In this document: positions 16,732 to 29,834 of the stretch, in pieces
Layout: every line of letters starts with the position of its first letter
Position numbering within the stretch: the first letter of the stretch is position 1
Origin: Chlamydomonas reinhardtii
Lineage: Eukaryota; Chlorophyta; Chlorophyceae; Chlamydomonadales; Chlamydomonadaceae
Assembly: GCF_000002595.2 (NCBI RefSeq)
Contig: NC_057009.1
Coordinates: forward strand, 5,225,283-5,289,282
Reading direction: 5' to 3'
DNA: 64,000 nt
Notes under the pieces: generated by a model
The model's input: only the letters and a program-made list of their open reading frames with translations
Told to the model about the DNA's origin: nothing
Databases searched by the model: none
Position numbers and translations under genes: made by a program

Positions 16732-18815
16732 GTGTGTGTGAGGGGATGTAGGGGGGTGAGGGGGTGGGGCTCTGCTTTGCTTGCCCGGTTCGGAGCGCAT
16801 TGTTCAGACAATGGCAATGATTGCGCTGCGATTGGCGGCTGTGGAAGGCGCGTACGTGCACCACTGTGCCGCGTTCTTGCGCGGATTGAGGACGGGAGTG
16901 GCTTGGTTGAGCGCGCGGCCTTTATCAGGGTAGATAGGGGCGGTTCAGCGGCTGGGCTCGAGCGCCAGGTGTGCCGATGAGAAGGGACAGTCCGACCACT
17001 GCGATGGGAAACCCCATACCTGCATGTATCCAGTCGCCACGAAGAAGACCTTCAGTGCGTCGTACCGTGTGTTGTCCTCAGCTTCGCCACTGCCATTTTT
17101 CGCGTGTGGCGTGCCTCTTGACCCTCCTCTTCTGAGTCGGCCACACGGCACGCAACGGACGGCAGCTCACCCGCACACCAGCCTGACAGCCTCAAGATAT
17201 GCAAGTGCAGCCCAGTCGCAGGCCTGCGGCCTGCCTTGCAAATACGTTATGGGACCTTTCTGCAATTCTGCCGACCCTCCAGGGGGGGTAGAAAGCTCAG
17301 GTTCTTACCCCATGCTCAATATTACAGAGCTTTAGGAGAGCATTATGCACGTGCTTTTAGTGTTGTCAGGGGGTGTCTGGTGAGGAAGTTCTGGCCCGCC
17401 AAAGTTGGGGGGTCGGTCGTCGTCTCTGGGGGTCCGCCGGGTTTCGGGAGCCCATCTTCCGGCGGATTCCAGCGGATTCCGGGAAGCGCTGCACAAGCAG
17501 AACTAGGGGCCAAACGCAGCACTACAAGGCTCATATGTGCACGTTATGACATAATGAGCACAAACAAAGCGTGGGAAGGCCAAGTTGCGCGTCCGGGCGT
17601 GGATATGTCGGGACATGTCATTCGACACATGCGCACTGACACGGCTGGGCTCTCTAGCGCTGGTGCGCATGAATCCACGTCTAACAAGGCTGCCGATGCA
17701 CACTGTCCAATCGTCACACGGCAGAGAGTTGAACGCGGGGTGGGCTGGGTCGAGGGGAATTCAATGGATAGGATCCCAGTGCCCCTCCAGTGCCCTCCAC
17801 ATTCCTCCACACGCCCGCAGCCGCACCCTGCAATTGTGGACTTCGGCTGGGTAGGCTGTGCGTTGGGCAAATACGCCGCCCCCCGCAGCCGAATCGAGAC
17901 CCAACAGCAGGCGCGAAAACAAAACACGTGTAACCCTGTAACGCCCACCGCAGGCGACAGCGCGGAGTTTGGGCGCTCCAGTTGCTCCGACTGAGACTCG
18001 CCCTAACCACGTTGGACACTAATTGCTGCCTTGGGGCCCGTTATGGCCCAATATCGACCGACGGCTGGCGCCGTTGGCGCCAACTCAACTAATGCCAGCA
18101 CGGAGCCGAGACATTTGCACGAACATGATAATTACGTAAATTGGAACTACGCTCACAGTGTCGGCATTCGTTTTGGAGTGTCGCCGCTGGCCTCGCAACG
18201 CTTGCACGCTTCGGGACTGCGTATCGCAACGCTAAAGCGCATGCACAAGCATTCAGTGGCACAGATGGACACTGCTTTGAGTCCCTGAGTACGCAAGCGC
18301 AAGCAACCGCTCTCGGAAGGCTGTCTTGCGCGCACGTTGCCGCCTCCTTTTCGCCTTTTGTCGGCGCGACGCTTGCGCTTCGAAGCAGGCAAGCAAAGCC
18401 CGGTCAGTTCAGGCGTTGATAAGGACGACCGTTGGCGCTTTTGGTGCGAGCACTGGAGCCCGGTTGGCACCGCTCGCAAAACAGCCTCAAAGGCCCAACA
18501 TCGCGTCGTACGGGCCGTCGCTTGTTCGCTCGCTGAAGCGCTGCCGCCCCCACTTTGGCACGGCTAGTTACAGAGGGAGTTATGCCTCTGAGTAGTAGGG
18601 GGGGCGGCGTGGCGCAGGGGCACAAAATGCGGCAGATGAGGAGGGCGTACGACCGAAGAAGCGTCCACTGGCGCGCCAGGGCAGCAGGCTGCGACGAGCT
18701 CAGTGGCGTTATACCTATACACAGTAACAATTGCCTACACAAAACATAGATATCGTAAACAGGCATCTGAGGCTAACAACTTCGTTCAGCATTCCTTCCG
18801 AGACCGCGAAATTGT

Positions 18816-20280
18816 ATGGAGACCAGCGCGAGCAGTCCGCGCCGGCCGAGCCTGCTAGAATGTGTTGCTTCACCAGCTCAGCCGTCCCCGTGCTCGCTTG
18901 AGAGCGCGAAAGAACAACGGCGCACCTGGTGGAGCTGCTTGTCGGAGCTCTCCTCCGCCGATAACAGCAGCGGCGTGACCAGCAGCAGCAGTGCAGAAGG
19001 CGATGGCGTGGACGTGGTCGCTCGGCTCCTGCGGGAGGCGCTACACTGCGTGCAGGGCGACGAGCAGTGGAATTGCTCCGGAATCGCCCAAATGTTGCAA
19101 CGAGCGCTCGAGATGTAGGTCACTGGGTGTCGTTACGCAGCTCAGATTCTTTGAAGAAGCTTGGATATGTCTGGTGCAGCGAAAGGCCTGCAAGCGCTCA
19201 CTCGTCGCGTTTGTATGCGAATTCAGGTCGGAGCGGGGCTGCGTGCAGTCGGCCCGCAAGGCGGCCGTCGGCCTGCTAGACTTCCACAAGATGGTGGAGA
19301 AGTACCGGCAAGTTGTGGCGTCACGGACCAAGTCTTCCAGCAGCGGCTCAGGTAGGCGCGGCCCATTGTCTTAGCGCCCGCTGCTCTCCCCACGTGTGGC
19401 TCCGCTGTAGTTACGCTGCCTTCGCTGGAGCTCTGTGATAGCCAAATTGGTGGCCTGGGACTGCCAAGCGGCCGTTAGGCGTGAGGCCTTCTTTGCGCTT
19501 TTGGCGACCGGGCATTTCGGCTTTCTATCCTGTGGCGTTCTCGGCAGCCTCGCGCGCGCATTAGGCGGCTTTGGTCCAGGCCTTTGCATTATGGGGGGCG
19601 GTTTCGCCAGCGCGTGGGTGCATAGCGTGGTAGCTTTGGGGGACGCCGTCCATTTTCTTCCGAGACCGGCCTGACCTATGTGGTGTCCCTGTCGCGCAGG
19701 CAAGCGCGCTTCCGGCGAGGAAATGGAATCGGATGCTATGTCAGAGGACGCTTGCGGGCCGCTCAAGCGACAGCGCACTGGCTCGGGTCCCCTCGACGAG
19801 ACGACGGTCGTTATGGAGGAGACTGGCAGCGCGCACTTCGCTGTTCCTCACCTGCCTGCCAAAAAGGCACCAGCAGCGGTTCAGCAAGGCGAGGGTGTCG
19901 CGCCCAGCGCGAGCGCACCGGCTGCGCCTGCAACTTCCGTTTGGGCCGGAACGATTTGGCAGAACGTTCCGAACGGTCGCGACCTGACCTACTGCAAGAT
20001 CAGCGTTCCGCTACCAATAGATGCGGCTAAGGAGCTATCGGAGAGCAAGGATCTAGAGATTTCGCAGCTCGTGCCGCGGCGAGCAGTGAAGCTGGGCCGG
20101 CATCGCGTGTGCAAGGTTTCCATCACGGAGGCCTCGTCGTCGCAGACCGCCAAGCTCAAATCCATGGCGCAGAACGAGCTTGTAGCAGTAGCGCCGCTGG
20201 AGAACCACGGGCTCATCTTCGTGCCCTACGTCGACAACCACGGCGGAGTGCGCCTGGTGTGCTTCTGCCTCGCACTGTAG
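18816..20280 (+). CDS. Unrecognised 334-residue protein, possible SPOC-like C terminus
   Basis: Exons 18816-19114, 19227-19351 and 19700-20280 join in frame. The N-terminal 80 residues are Ser-rich; residues about 67-130 form helices (VVARLLREALHCVQGD, KAAVGLLDFHKMVEKYRQVV). A charged linker includes CGPLKRQRTGSG, which could act as a nuclear localisation signal. The C-terminal 115 residues start TSVWAGTIWQNVPNGRD and end LIFVPYVDNHGGVRLVCFCL. The VWAGTIW start and buried beta-strands recall SPOC domains of transcription and RNA regulators, but the match is weak and by eye only. The codon use is less biased than in neighbouring genes. Confidence 0.65.
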
Positions 20281-23011
20281 TGAGGCCGAGCGCCGTGTGA
20301 GCCGCCGCAGCCCACTTGGGCTGCGACGGCCGTGTAGCTGGCTCCAGCACGACATTGCGGCGGCAGGAGGCCGCAGCTGCTGCAGCCGCAGCCCGCCCGT
20401 CTGGTGCGCGGGCGAGCAGAAGACGGCGCAGCACCGCTGCCGCCTCACAAGGGCGGCCGCAGCGCGCTGCTTGGAGCACCAAACGCAGTTGACCTGTTAC
20501 TACATTACTCTGACGACCTTGCAGTGGAACCTAGCAAGAGCAGCAGGCATTTGGCGTGCGGCGCGGGCGGCTCTTTACAGGGTCTTGCTCCTCGGCCCAC
20601 TCGCCCACGCTCCGCGGCAGCGCTCAGCTACCGCGGGGCGCAAGCCCATGCCGAGCCTGATTGGAAACATAGCGGAGCAGCTCTGACGAGGCTTGCCTGC
20701 CACACCTGTTTAGTACTTGTTAGGAGGAGCAACTTTGTACCATTCTGAAGACCATCAGCCGGCACTGTGGGTGTTGTAAGCGGTGTGTTGGGCCGGAGGC
20801 CCATTCAATGCCCCACGGGGCAGGTCTCAATACGGCCACGACTCATCCATCATTCACATGCGCCGGAACGAGTGCCGCGTTTCGAGGTGAAGGTTTCATT
20901 ACAATTGTATCCGTTTGTCTGCGTAGCGCTCTGTATCCTGGAGCACGCAATGCGGCGCGAGGTTGTCGTATGAGAGGGCCGGCGCGCAGGCTTGAGAGGC
21001 TATTTAATAGGCCGGAGGAGGGGAGGCAAGAGCGCTGAGTTCTATGTCGGTGATGTGTTTGTGTGGGGCGTCGCGGCACACCTTGCGGTGGGTGCGGGCG
21101 CGCCCCTGTTCGTGACGGGACGTGTGACCGGCGGAGAAGAAGAGAGACGCGTGAAAGATGCTGTTTGGAGACTTGCGAACAGGATTACGTAAGTGGAGGA
21201 GTTTACTGTGGTGGTACATTGGAGGGTTCGCACCAGCATGTGCATCGAGAGTACGTGTGGTGCGTGGGCGGGGCGGGGTGGCCATGAAATCCGATACAGC
21301 CGCAGGTAGGAACTATCACGATGGATGGGTTCGAAGACATAACATGCGGCCTCCACGTATGCCGCGGGGCCGGGCACGACCCGGCGTCGAAGTGCGCATA
21401 ACTTGGTCGTGTGGCATTTGATCAGGGGCAGCAGGGTAGCAGTTTCAAGGATTGATTTTTCGTGGGAGGCATGGACCCCGGCTGACTGCGAGTTGTGGTT
21501 TGCGGCGCTGCGTCCAATTTTGACTGTCCGGGCGTTTCGGTGCATGACGGTTCGGGTTTGGTGCGAGCAGATGCTAGCCGCTGAGCATGGATGACAAGAC
21601 GGACGGTAGACAGGGTACGAGCCTACGAGGCAAAGGTCATCAGATTCAGTGGGAGCGGCGAGTGATTGTGTTCGGGAGGAGCGTGGACTGGTTTGGATTT
21701 GCGTAATTTCCTTGTGTTTGCTTGCTTGGGGTCGTTTACTTATTGACGGCTCGGCACGCCTGGCGCTCGAGTCCAGGATGGTTGAGGTTTGCTTTTGAGT
21801 GTGGTCACATAGAGGGAGGCGCACGCTGGACTGAGAGCAGGAGTGGAGGACAGTTGCCCCGGCCGCTGGTTTCCTGCGCCGCGCCGGGGTGTCACCCCCT
21901 GCCCCCCACCAGGATATGCTGCAGCACTCGCCTGAGCCCAACTGACCAGGGCAATTAGCGCGTGGTGTGACAGTTCATGCAAGGTTGTTCCGGGGTTGAC
22001 ACGAGGCAGTGAGCCTGGGGCCGAAGAGAACGTGAGTAGCCCCAGGCGTGTGAAGAGATGCGTGGGTGAAGAGCGAAAGCAAAGCTGGCAAGGCTAGATT
22101 CATAGGTGCTGTGGACTAAGACAATCAAATGCTTTCGGACAAGCGGTGAACGAAGCGGTCGCGAGCTACACGAACCGCAAACATGTGGCGGAGCCGCGAC
22201 ACGCCGCTTGGCTTTTTTTGTGTGTGCGTGTGTGATGGATCACCCAGGGGTCATTTCAAGCCAAACACAAGTGGCTTCCCCAAGGGTACATCAGAATTGA
22301 GGTTGATACGGATGCCACGGAGGAGTGCGGACGACACTGTAACGGACCGCACTGCATGCAGTGGATGCTCTTCCTGAGACTCGTGGGAATGATCAACACG
22401 GGCTGCGCCGACAGTCTAATTCGAGTGTCAGCGACTCAGCATGGAGCCTCAGGGCTGCCGCCTGTTGTTTGGGAATGCTCTCGTTACAGCAGCAGTGGCG
22501 GACGAGGTACCAGCGAACTCCGTCAAGTGCGCTCGGGTACTGTACGCCTCGACGTGAGTAGGGGTAACCGGGTATGCGGTTATGAAACTGTGATAGATGC
22601 GCTGAGGAAGGACAGTAGTAAGTTTAGAAGACTAAGGAGCCTTCGACCAGCATTCAGGCAAGCGGGGCGTGCGGCCAAACGCGTGAGCGTGCCTGAGCAC
22701 TCGTATGCCAGAGTGTGCGGCGGGATGAAAGCGCGGCCCGCTTTGCGCCGGAGCGAAACTGGATGCAGTAGCGGGTTGGCTACTACCAATAACACTAGCT
22801 TCCTCATTTTTACAAAAATTCCCGATTGCTTAGACCTGTACTCGAGAGTCGACACCACAAGCTTTCTAACGGCAGACTTCGTCAAAGGAGCAATCGCTCG
22901 CATGAAAGCTGTACTTTCTTGCCGCAGGATACTTGCTTGGCAAGATAACGACAACCTATGGCGTTGAGCAGGATCGGCGAGCTGTAACTGGGCCAATGCG
23001 CCGACAGCTCG
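20281..23011. other. Gene-poor intergenic region
   Basis: A 2.7-kb stretch. It holds the 3' UTR of the preceding gene with TGTAA at 20775-20779 and the upstream region of the next. Open frames exist (for example 22356-22967 on the plus strand) but lack the codon bias of the real genes. I see no repeats or RNA genes here. Confidence 0.5.
20775..20779 (+). terminator. TGTAA polyadenylation motif
   Basis: It lies about 495 bases after the stop at 20280. Confidence 0.5.
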
Positions 23012-25174
23012 ATGGCGCCGCGCCTCGTGCCCATAGAGCACCCCCTCGACGCCGTCAACTACGATGTCGTGTAAGTCAGAAGCTGAATGACAAAGTATAG
23101 AACGGCAAACTGGTGGCTGTTCAAAATCGGCGGTCAACGGGCGCGCCGTCTAAGGGAGAGAGCTCCGGCGGTACTGCCTGACCTCTTGCCACGCCAGCCC
23201 CACGCCCTCTGCGCCAGGCGGCTGAGGCGTCGCTCCCACGCTGCGCTGCAGGCTGCATCGCGATGAGTCCTCGGGCTGCTACCAGTGGCGCTACGTGGAC
23301 GCAGGGCTCGACTCGCGGCGGCGGGCAGCCTCCGCCTGCTGCCGCAGCCGTGGCGGGGAGTTGCCGCCGAGCCCTGGCAGCTCGCCTCCACCCGTGGCCG
23401 CCACCGCACCCCTTGCCGCCGCTGTGTACTCGGATCCGGTCTCTTCAATTTACCTTCCTGCTACAGCCCGGAGCCATCAGCTGCACAGCAGCATAGGCAC
23501 GGGCGCCGTTCACGGTGCGACGGGCTGCCCGGAGGTAGCGTCGCCCGCTAGCTCTGGCTCACCAACTCGTGACGCGATGGAGCTGGAGCAGCAGCAGCAG
23601 CAGCAGCAACAGCAGCCGCATAACGGGAAGCAGGATGATTCATTGTCAGGGCAGCGGGCACCAGCGGAGCGGGGCCAAGAAGCGGGCTGCCGCGCATCAC
23701 GTCCGCAGGTTCCTTTTCATAGCCAGGCAGCAGCAGCGGCAGCAGCAGCAGCAGCGGCAGCGGGGCCGGAGGCCGCTTCACCGCCACTCGGACCAGGAGC
23801 GGGCGCAACTACAGGAACAGGCGCGGGGACGGGGATGGAGGTGCAGGCGGAAGGGGAGGCGGAGGCGGACTTGGTGCCGTGTGGCCATCCACACGAGGTC
23901 CTGGAGCCCACGCGGCGGCGGGAGCTGCTCCGGGCCACAGGGCTGTTGGGACAGGTGGGTGCGTCGCAGCAGGTAGAGGCACCAGGTAGAGGCGGAAGGG
24001 GCGGGTTGGCTGGTGCGGCGTGGGGACCGGACCACTTCGCGTCTAATGCACCATTGCGGGTGCTACGCTAGAAACCGAGCGGCATGCGCCAAGAGCCAGC
24101 GCGTCCAATCAAGGGCATTGGCGCCCGCCCTATATGCAACTCTGTCTAATGGCACCTGCCCTTCACTGCCCATGGGGCCACGCCCATCCACGCCCCTCCA
24201 CGCCCCTCCACGCTCCACGCCCCTCCACGCCCCTCCTGCCCGCCTCCCTCTCCCCGCTTTCCCCCACACGCCCCTCAGGTGGCGCATGACGCCGTGGTGC
24301 TGCTGTACGAGCTGCACCAGCTGACCGCCGCCTCCGCCGCCATCCGCACCAGCGGCACCTGCCCGCCCGCCGCCGTGGACCTCACCGACCGCGACTTCGT
24401 AGTGCTGGCGCTACTGCCGCACCCGCACCCCACGGACCAGCACCAGCACCCGGACCAACACAACATGGGGCAACACCATACGGAGCAACACCACACGGAG
24501 CAGCCCAAGCCGTGGCAGTGCCAGCAGCAGCAGCAGCAGCAGGTGTCGGCCTCCGGCCGGACAGCACACCAGCAGGGGCAACCCCGCGAGCAGCTGAGGA
24601 CCGGAGCGCCTGCAGGAGGTGGCGGCAGTGGCGGCGGCAGCGGCGGCAGTCCGTGTGCAGGTCGGTTACGGTCCCTCAGCGGCGGCGGTGAAAGTGAGGA
24701 CTGCTTCGTTGGTGGGGGCCGGGGCCCGGGAGGTGGCGCGTGCAGTCACGGCTCAGCGGGTGGGACTGCTGGCGCTGGCGCCGGCGTGGCTGCCGCCGGC
24801 AGCAGCGACGGGAGCAGTGGCTGTAGCCAGATCGGAGCTGGGTCAGGTGCCGGCAGTAGCTGTGGCAGCATCAGGCGCAACAGCTCCGGGCCCTGGTGGC
24901 GCAAGCCGGCTGCGTGTGGCAGTCGGAGGCTCCGAAAGGGCGGGGTTGCGGTCAGCTCCTCCGCCGTCAGTCATGGGGCTGCGGCGGTGGGGCCTGCTGC
25001 CGCTGCCGCTGCCGCTGGCACAGCAGCCGGCGAGCGCGGCGCCGCGCCGGCACTGGAGGAGGACCTGCAGGCCTCGGCGGCGCCCATGGACATCGACATG
25101 GACTTCGCCGCAGGTGCCGTCGGGGCAGACGCCAGCGAAGCACTTGGTGCGGGGCAGTACACCAGCAACGACAT

Positions 25175-25209
<35 letters not shown>

Positions 25210-26986
25210 CGAGCTCAAGGCCAAAAGACGTGAGCATGGCGGCAACGGCGGGCAGGCTGGGAGCAGGGGAAGGTGTGGTGTGGCCACCTCACGGCAGTGT
25301 GGGCCCGGGGCCGTACACGTCTTCATCGTCACCACTCGCCAGCGTCACGCCCGCCGCGATGCCGGCAGCAGGCGGCCCTGGGGACGGTAGCGGCCGTGAC
25401 GCTCGCAGCGCAAACAGCAGCGGGGCCCTCGGTGTCAGCGGCAACGACAGCGGCAGCGGTGGTGGTGGTGGTGCACGCGGCGGGTCCGGGGCTGGGGTGG
25501 CGGCCAGCGCAGCGGCCCGGGCGGCGGCCATCCGGGCAGCCATTGCCGCCGCGCCGCCCGCGTCTTGGAGCTGGAGCCATGCATTTGCGTCGCGAGCGCA
25601 GCAGCAGCTGCCCAAGCAGCAGGCCGGAGCGCTGCTTCTTGCCCGGCCCGCATTGGCCAAGCCCCCTGTGGTCAGCGGTGCACAGCAGTCCTCCGCCTAC
25701 GCAGCAGCAGGCGCGCGCGCACCAGCACTTGCGCCCGCGGCGACGGCCCCAACAGCAGCTGCTGCCTCGCTGCGTCTGCGCCTGCTGCGCAGCGATGGCG
25801 ACTGTGCCGGACCCGCCACCCGCACCGGCGCCACGGCAGCAGCAACGGGTGCGACCTCAGCAGGCGCTTCCGTGTCGGTGACAGCGGCATCGGCGGCGGC
25901 GCCTTCAAGCCCGACGGCATCTACTGTTGCGGCTATGGCGAGTTGCTCCCTGTCCACTGCCCGGCGCCCGCCGGCCGGCGGTGGCGCCGCAGCGGCCACA
26001 CGGCCCTCGTATGACAGTCATGGCGGCGGTGCTCCGGCGTCGGCGTGCCAACCGTCACAACCACCGCCGCCGCAATCACCACCGCAACAAACATCGCTGG
26101 AGTCCGTGGGTGGCGCCGTGGATGAGCACTTAGGGGAGCGGCCACCACACGTGCGACACCCGCAGCAGCAGCAGCAGCATTCGCCGCCACTTGTGACGAC
26201 GAGTGAGTCAAGCACTCGGCAGCACGAACACCCACAGCGGCAGCATGTGCAAGGACACGAGGCACGTGCTCCGTTGCTGCAGTCGCAATGGCAGCCGTGG
26301 TCAGCGGCAGTGCAGCCACCGCCGCCGCTGGCGCAGCCGCAGCCGCGGAGGGTGGCAGCGGTGGCTGTGTGTCGGCAGCTGCGGGATGACCGCCGGGCGG
26401 CGGCCGTGACAGAGGCGTTTGCGGCGGCGACTGGAGCGGGTGCCTTCAAGCAGCAGCGCCGCAGTGCCTCCAAGACAGCGGCGGGCGCGACGCCGCTACT
26501 CACGTCCGGTTACACGTACGCCGCCTGCACCCTCACCAGCGTACCGGGCCTGTGAGTGTGGGCAGCTCGGGCCGGGCGCGTGTGTGTATGCTGGATTGCT
26601 AGTGGACCGTAGTGTGGGGAGTTCGCAGTCAGTTGTGTGTACCGTAGACCGTAGGCTGCAAACCCCATGAGGGAGAGCGGGGAAGCTTACCTGCCAACGC
26701 AACTCCAAGCCGTGCGCCGTCACCACCACCTCGCTAGCTACCCCACCCCCGACCCCACCTATGACGCGGTTCTCACGTGTTGCCGTTATTCCTAGTGTTG
26801 AAGCTGCGGTTGTTTCTTGTCTTGGCGCAGGTACGCGCACATGCTGGACTCGCGGCACGGCCCCACACGCGCCGCACTGGTGTCCCAGCTGCTGCGGCTG
26901 CTGACGGGCGTGCTGGGGTCGCAGCACGCGGGCGCACTGCAGCTGCTGCGGAGGCACAGCAGGGGCCGTGAGGTGCGTGCGCGTGC

Positions 26987-27022
<36 letters not shown>

Positions 27023-29032
27023 GTGTGTGTGTGTGTACGTGTACGTGTGGGTGGTTGGAGTGAGGGGTAGTGCATGCCAATCCCAGGGCCGGGCGGCCGG
27101 AAGGGGCCGGCGCGGTCAGCGGGCGGGCCGTCCAGCACACAGATGCTCTACGGTTGCGGCTGCGGGGCTCGGGGGCGTTGAGGCACCGCAGGGTTGCGAA
27201 CGGCTGGAAACCCGAGTGCACGGCACAGCATGGTGGCACGCGCTGTCGCCATGCGCTCCGCATTCCTGCACTTAACCCGTGCATTCCCTGCGCCGCAGTA
27301 CCACGGCCCCGGCACCGGGCCCTTCTGCACCCTGTCGCTCACACACAACTACCACAACCGCATACACGTGGACCAGGTGGGTGTGTGGGTGTGGGTATGG
27401 GTGTGGTGGTGTGTGTGTGGTGTGGGGGTGGGGGTGGGTGTGGGTGGGCGGTCAGGTGGCGTCAAGTGCAGTGCAGCACATTCGGCAACGGCATGGCGGA
27501 TTGCTGAGCCCCGCTTGCCGCACTTGCCCCTCCGACCTTCCCCGAGCGCTCTTGTGCCGTTGTCAGCCACTGCTCTTCTGCATGCTTGCTTTACCCGCGC
27601 AACCCACCCGCTATAAAACTCTAAAACCCCCGCTCCCCACCCATGCCGCCCCACCCCATCCCACGCCCCCCGCAGGACGACCCGCCCCTGTCGTTCATTA
27701 CCTGGTGGCTGGAGGGCCGGTGCGGGCAGCTGTGCGGCGGCGCCTTCCGACTGGCCAACGTGCGGGTGCGCTTCACGCCGCTGCAGGTGAGAGCGCGAGG
27801 GCGGGGGACTGGGGACTAGAGCTGGTTGATGGGACGTGGGTGTACAGCATAGTACAGCACAAGTTACCGCAGAAGGTTTCCTCCCGGCCCCACACCCCAC
27901 CCCGCACCGTAAGGTTCATCGTTTGCATCTTTCGCTTCGGCTTGTGCTCCGCTGATTTCGCTTGAGCTGGTTTGGTTTGGGCTGGTATTTACAGCCTCAG
28001 CCACCCTCTACCGTGCGGCCGCACAGGGCACCACACTGCTCCTCAACACCATCCTCATCTACCACGGCACAGAGGCCTCCACAAACACACACTCGCCCAG
28101 CCGCGCCACCCGCCGTCCCGGCGGCCTCGACGCCGACACCAGCAGCAGCGCCAGCGCCAGCGCCAGCGCCAGCACGGTGCAGGTTGCCGACCCTGCCAAC
28201 GCCGCGGCGGCCGTGGCGGCAGAGGCTGGCGCGGCGGCGCGGTGCGGTGCGGCGCCGGGCAGCGGCACCAGCACCAGCAGCACCACTGGTGGCACTGGCG
28301 GCGGCGGGCCTCTGCGGCGCCTAGGTTCGGCGCTGTGGGTGCGGGAGTCGGTTGTAGCGGCGGACGCGGCGTGGCGGGCGGGGGCGTGGGTGGCGTACAA
28401 GGCCGAGCACAAGCGGCGGCCGCGCGGCTTTGAGGAGGCCTGCAACTACGCACGCGGGTATGTCGCTTGGGCGTGGCAGCATGAGTCAGTGTCCCGCGAC
28501 CAACTCAATCCCGCTGCTCTGCCGCACCACCTGTTGTCCTCCCCCCCTGGCCGCCGCCGCCCTCTCCTCTGTGTTGCCTCCGCACGCTGTCTCACTGCCC
28601 ACCTCCCCCCTCTCCCTCTCCCTTCCCCCTCTGCCCCGCCCCCCCGCCACACACACACACGCGCGCACATGCCTGGCGCTGTGTGTGGCCCCAGCCTGGT
28701 GCGGCGGTCTGTGGACCCGGCAGCGCAGCGGGCCGCCATCCTGCGGGCCGGCCGCCTGACCGACTTCTTCCACAAGCACTGCGGGTGCGTGCGGGTGCAC
28801 GTCCACGTGTGTGTGTGGGGAGGGGTGCACAGGGCAAGAGGCAGAGTCCAAACAGGGCGCGGGTGAGGGGTGCGGGTTACGGCCGCTAACGGCTGACTAA
28901 CACGGCCTCCTCCTGACCTCCCGCCTCCATCTCCGCCTCCGCCTCCCACATGCTCACAGGTTCGACGCGGCGCCGCTGCGGGAGGAGTGTGGGTGCTGGG
29001 GCGTGTGCGACCTGCCGCCTGGGGTGGTGTAG
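23012..29032 (+). CDS. Large protein with TET/JBP-like 2-oxoglutarate/Fe(II) dioxygenase core
   Basis: Nine exons, 23012-23070, 23252-23954, 24279-26551, 26831-26972, 27299-27376, 27676-27786, 28027-28457, 28695-28784 and 28960-29032, encode 1319 residues. About 1000 N-terminal residues are mostly Gln/Ala/Gly/Ser-rich and likely disordered, apart from short structured pieces (HPLDAVNYDVVLHRDESSGC, AHDAVVLLYELHQLT). The dioxygenase core spans about residues 1010-1160. It has FCTLSLTHNYHNRIHVDQDD, giving H1082-x-D1084, then SFITWWLEGRCGQLCGG, and LLLNTILIYHGTE with distal H1135. These three residues would bind Fe(II) in the double-stranded beta-helix. The layout resembles TET/JBP-type enzymes, which oxidise methylated bases and are expanded in fungi and Chlamydomonas; that assignment is inference. 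An Ala/Thr-rich insert follows the distal His, and the end is Cys-rich (ECGCWGVCDLPP). The start codon is the least certain element. Confidence 0.75.
24185..24240. repeat. CCACGCCCCT 10-bp tandem repeat
   Basis: About five units of CCACGCCCCT occur in the intron before exon 3 of the dioxygenase gene. Confidence 0.85.
26989..27040. repeat. (GT)n microsatellite, interrupted
   Basis: The tract begins right after the donor site of exon 4 of the dioxygenase gene. Confidence 0.9.
27966..27994 (-). repeat. Dispersed intron motif, copy 2
   Basis: The plus strand reads TTTGGGCTGGTATTTACAG, the reverse complement of the shared core with one change. It lies in intron 6 of the dioxygenase gene, antisense to it. 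Confidence 0.6.
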
Positions 29033-29834
29033 GGGGCGGGGTGGCGTGGCGGTAACTTGTAGCATAACACAATTTCGACTTGGAACTCGTGCATGTGCGT
29101 GTGTGTGGGGGGGGGGGGGGGAAGCCAGGCTGCCCGAGGCGCATTGCCCGGGGATGCCGTAAGAACGGCGCGTGGCGGCGGCGTTGGACTAATACCGTAT
29201 CAGGGCTAGGCGGTGTAGGCCGGGTGCGGCGCGGTTGAGTAAGCTGACCATGACATTCTGTGTGACGATTGCTGAAGAGGCTGGAGGCTGCACGGTACAA
29301 AGGCGCTGCAGAGCCCGCTCCGTCATCGGTATGCTGTCTGCACAATTGAACCTGATGAGTGTCATGAATAATCCGATCTTTTTGGCCCTAGGACGCAAAA
29401 GAATGCCGCGTGTGCCGTCTCCAGGCCTTCGCCATTTCGACAGAGAGCAATGTGTTTCACAAGATTTACCCCGGGACCTGCATCGAGCAACACTCGCTGC
29501 TGAGTGCTGCTCACATATGCTCACGCGCGGGGCGACACCGCGGGTCCCACCTGTAAGTCGCTTCCACACAAGTCCACCTCCACTCCTCCAGGCCTCCACA
29601 TAGCTACAGCTACAGCACTTTCTGTGGCCCTATGCCCTCATCACAGCCAACCTTGCTGACTGAACATCACACGCTCAAAGCAGCTCACAAGTCACAACCC
29701 CACCCAGCCAGCGCCGCACCGGACCGTCACCGGTTGACCGGTACCCTCACCTGACACACGCCTCTCCCCACGTCCCTCCCACCTCCACACACACGCCCTC
29801 CCGCCCACACACGGGGCCCCTCCCCCCCTCGCTC
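29033..29834. other. Convergent 3' UTR region
   Basis: The 800 bases between two convergent stops show no exon. A TGTAA at 29552-29556 could end the dioxygenase transcript. I found no minus-strand motif for the opposing gene. Confidence 0.5.

Larger units (their letters stand above)
16569..18815. other. Gene-poor intergenic region
   Basis: This 2.2-kb stretch begins with a (TG)n tract and a copy of a dispersed 67-base repeat. The rest is less GC-rich than the genes around it and shows no splice-compatible exon. Two TGTAA motifs at about 17930-17942 could serve the MYND gene, but the distance (about 1.4 kb) is long. Confidence 0.5.

Noticed and set aside
21042-21941. 299-residue minus-strand open frame
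   Set aside because: It lacks GC3 bias and any recognisable domain and has no splice-linked partner exon.
22356-22967. 203-residue plus-strand open frame
   Set aside because: Codon use is unlike the genes here and no motif is visible; it is probably a chance frame in intergenic DNA.
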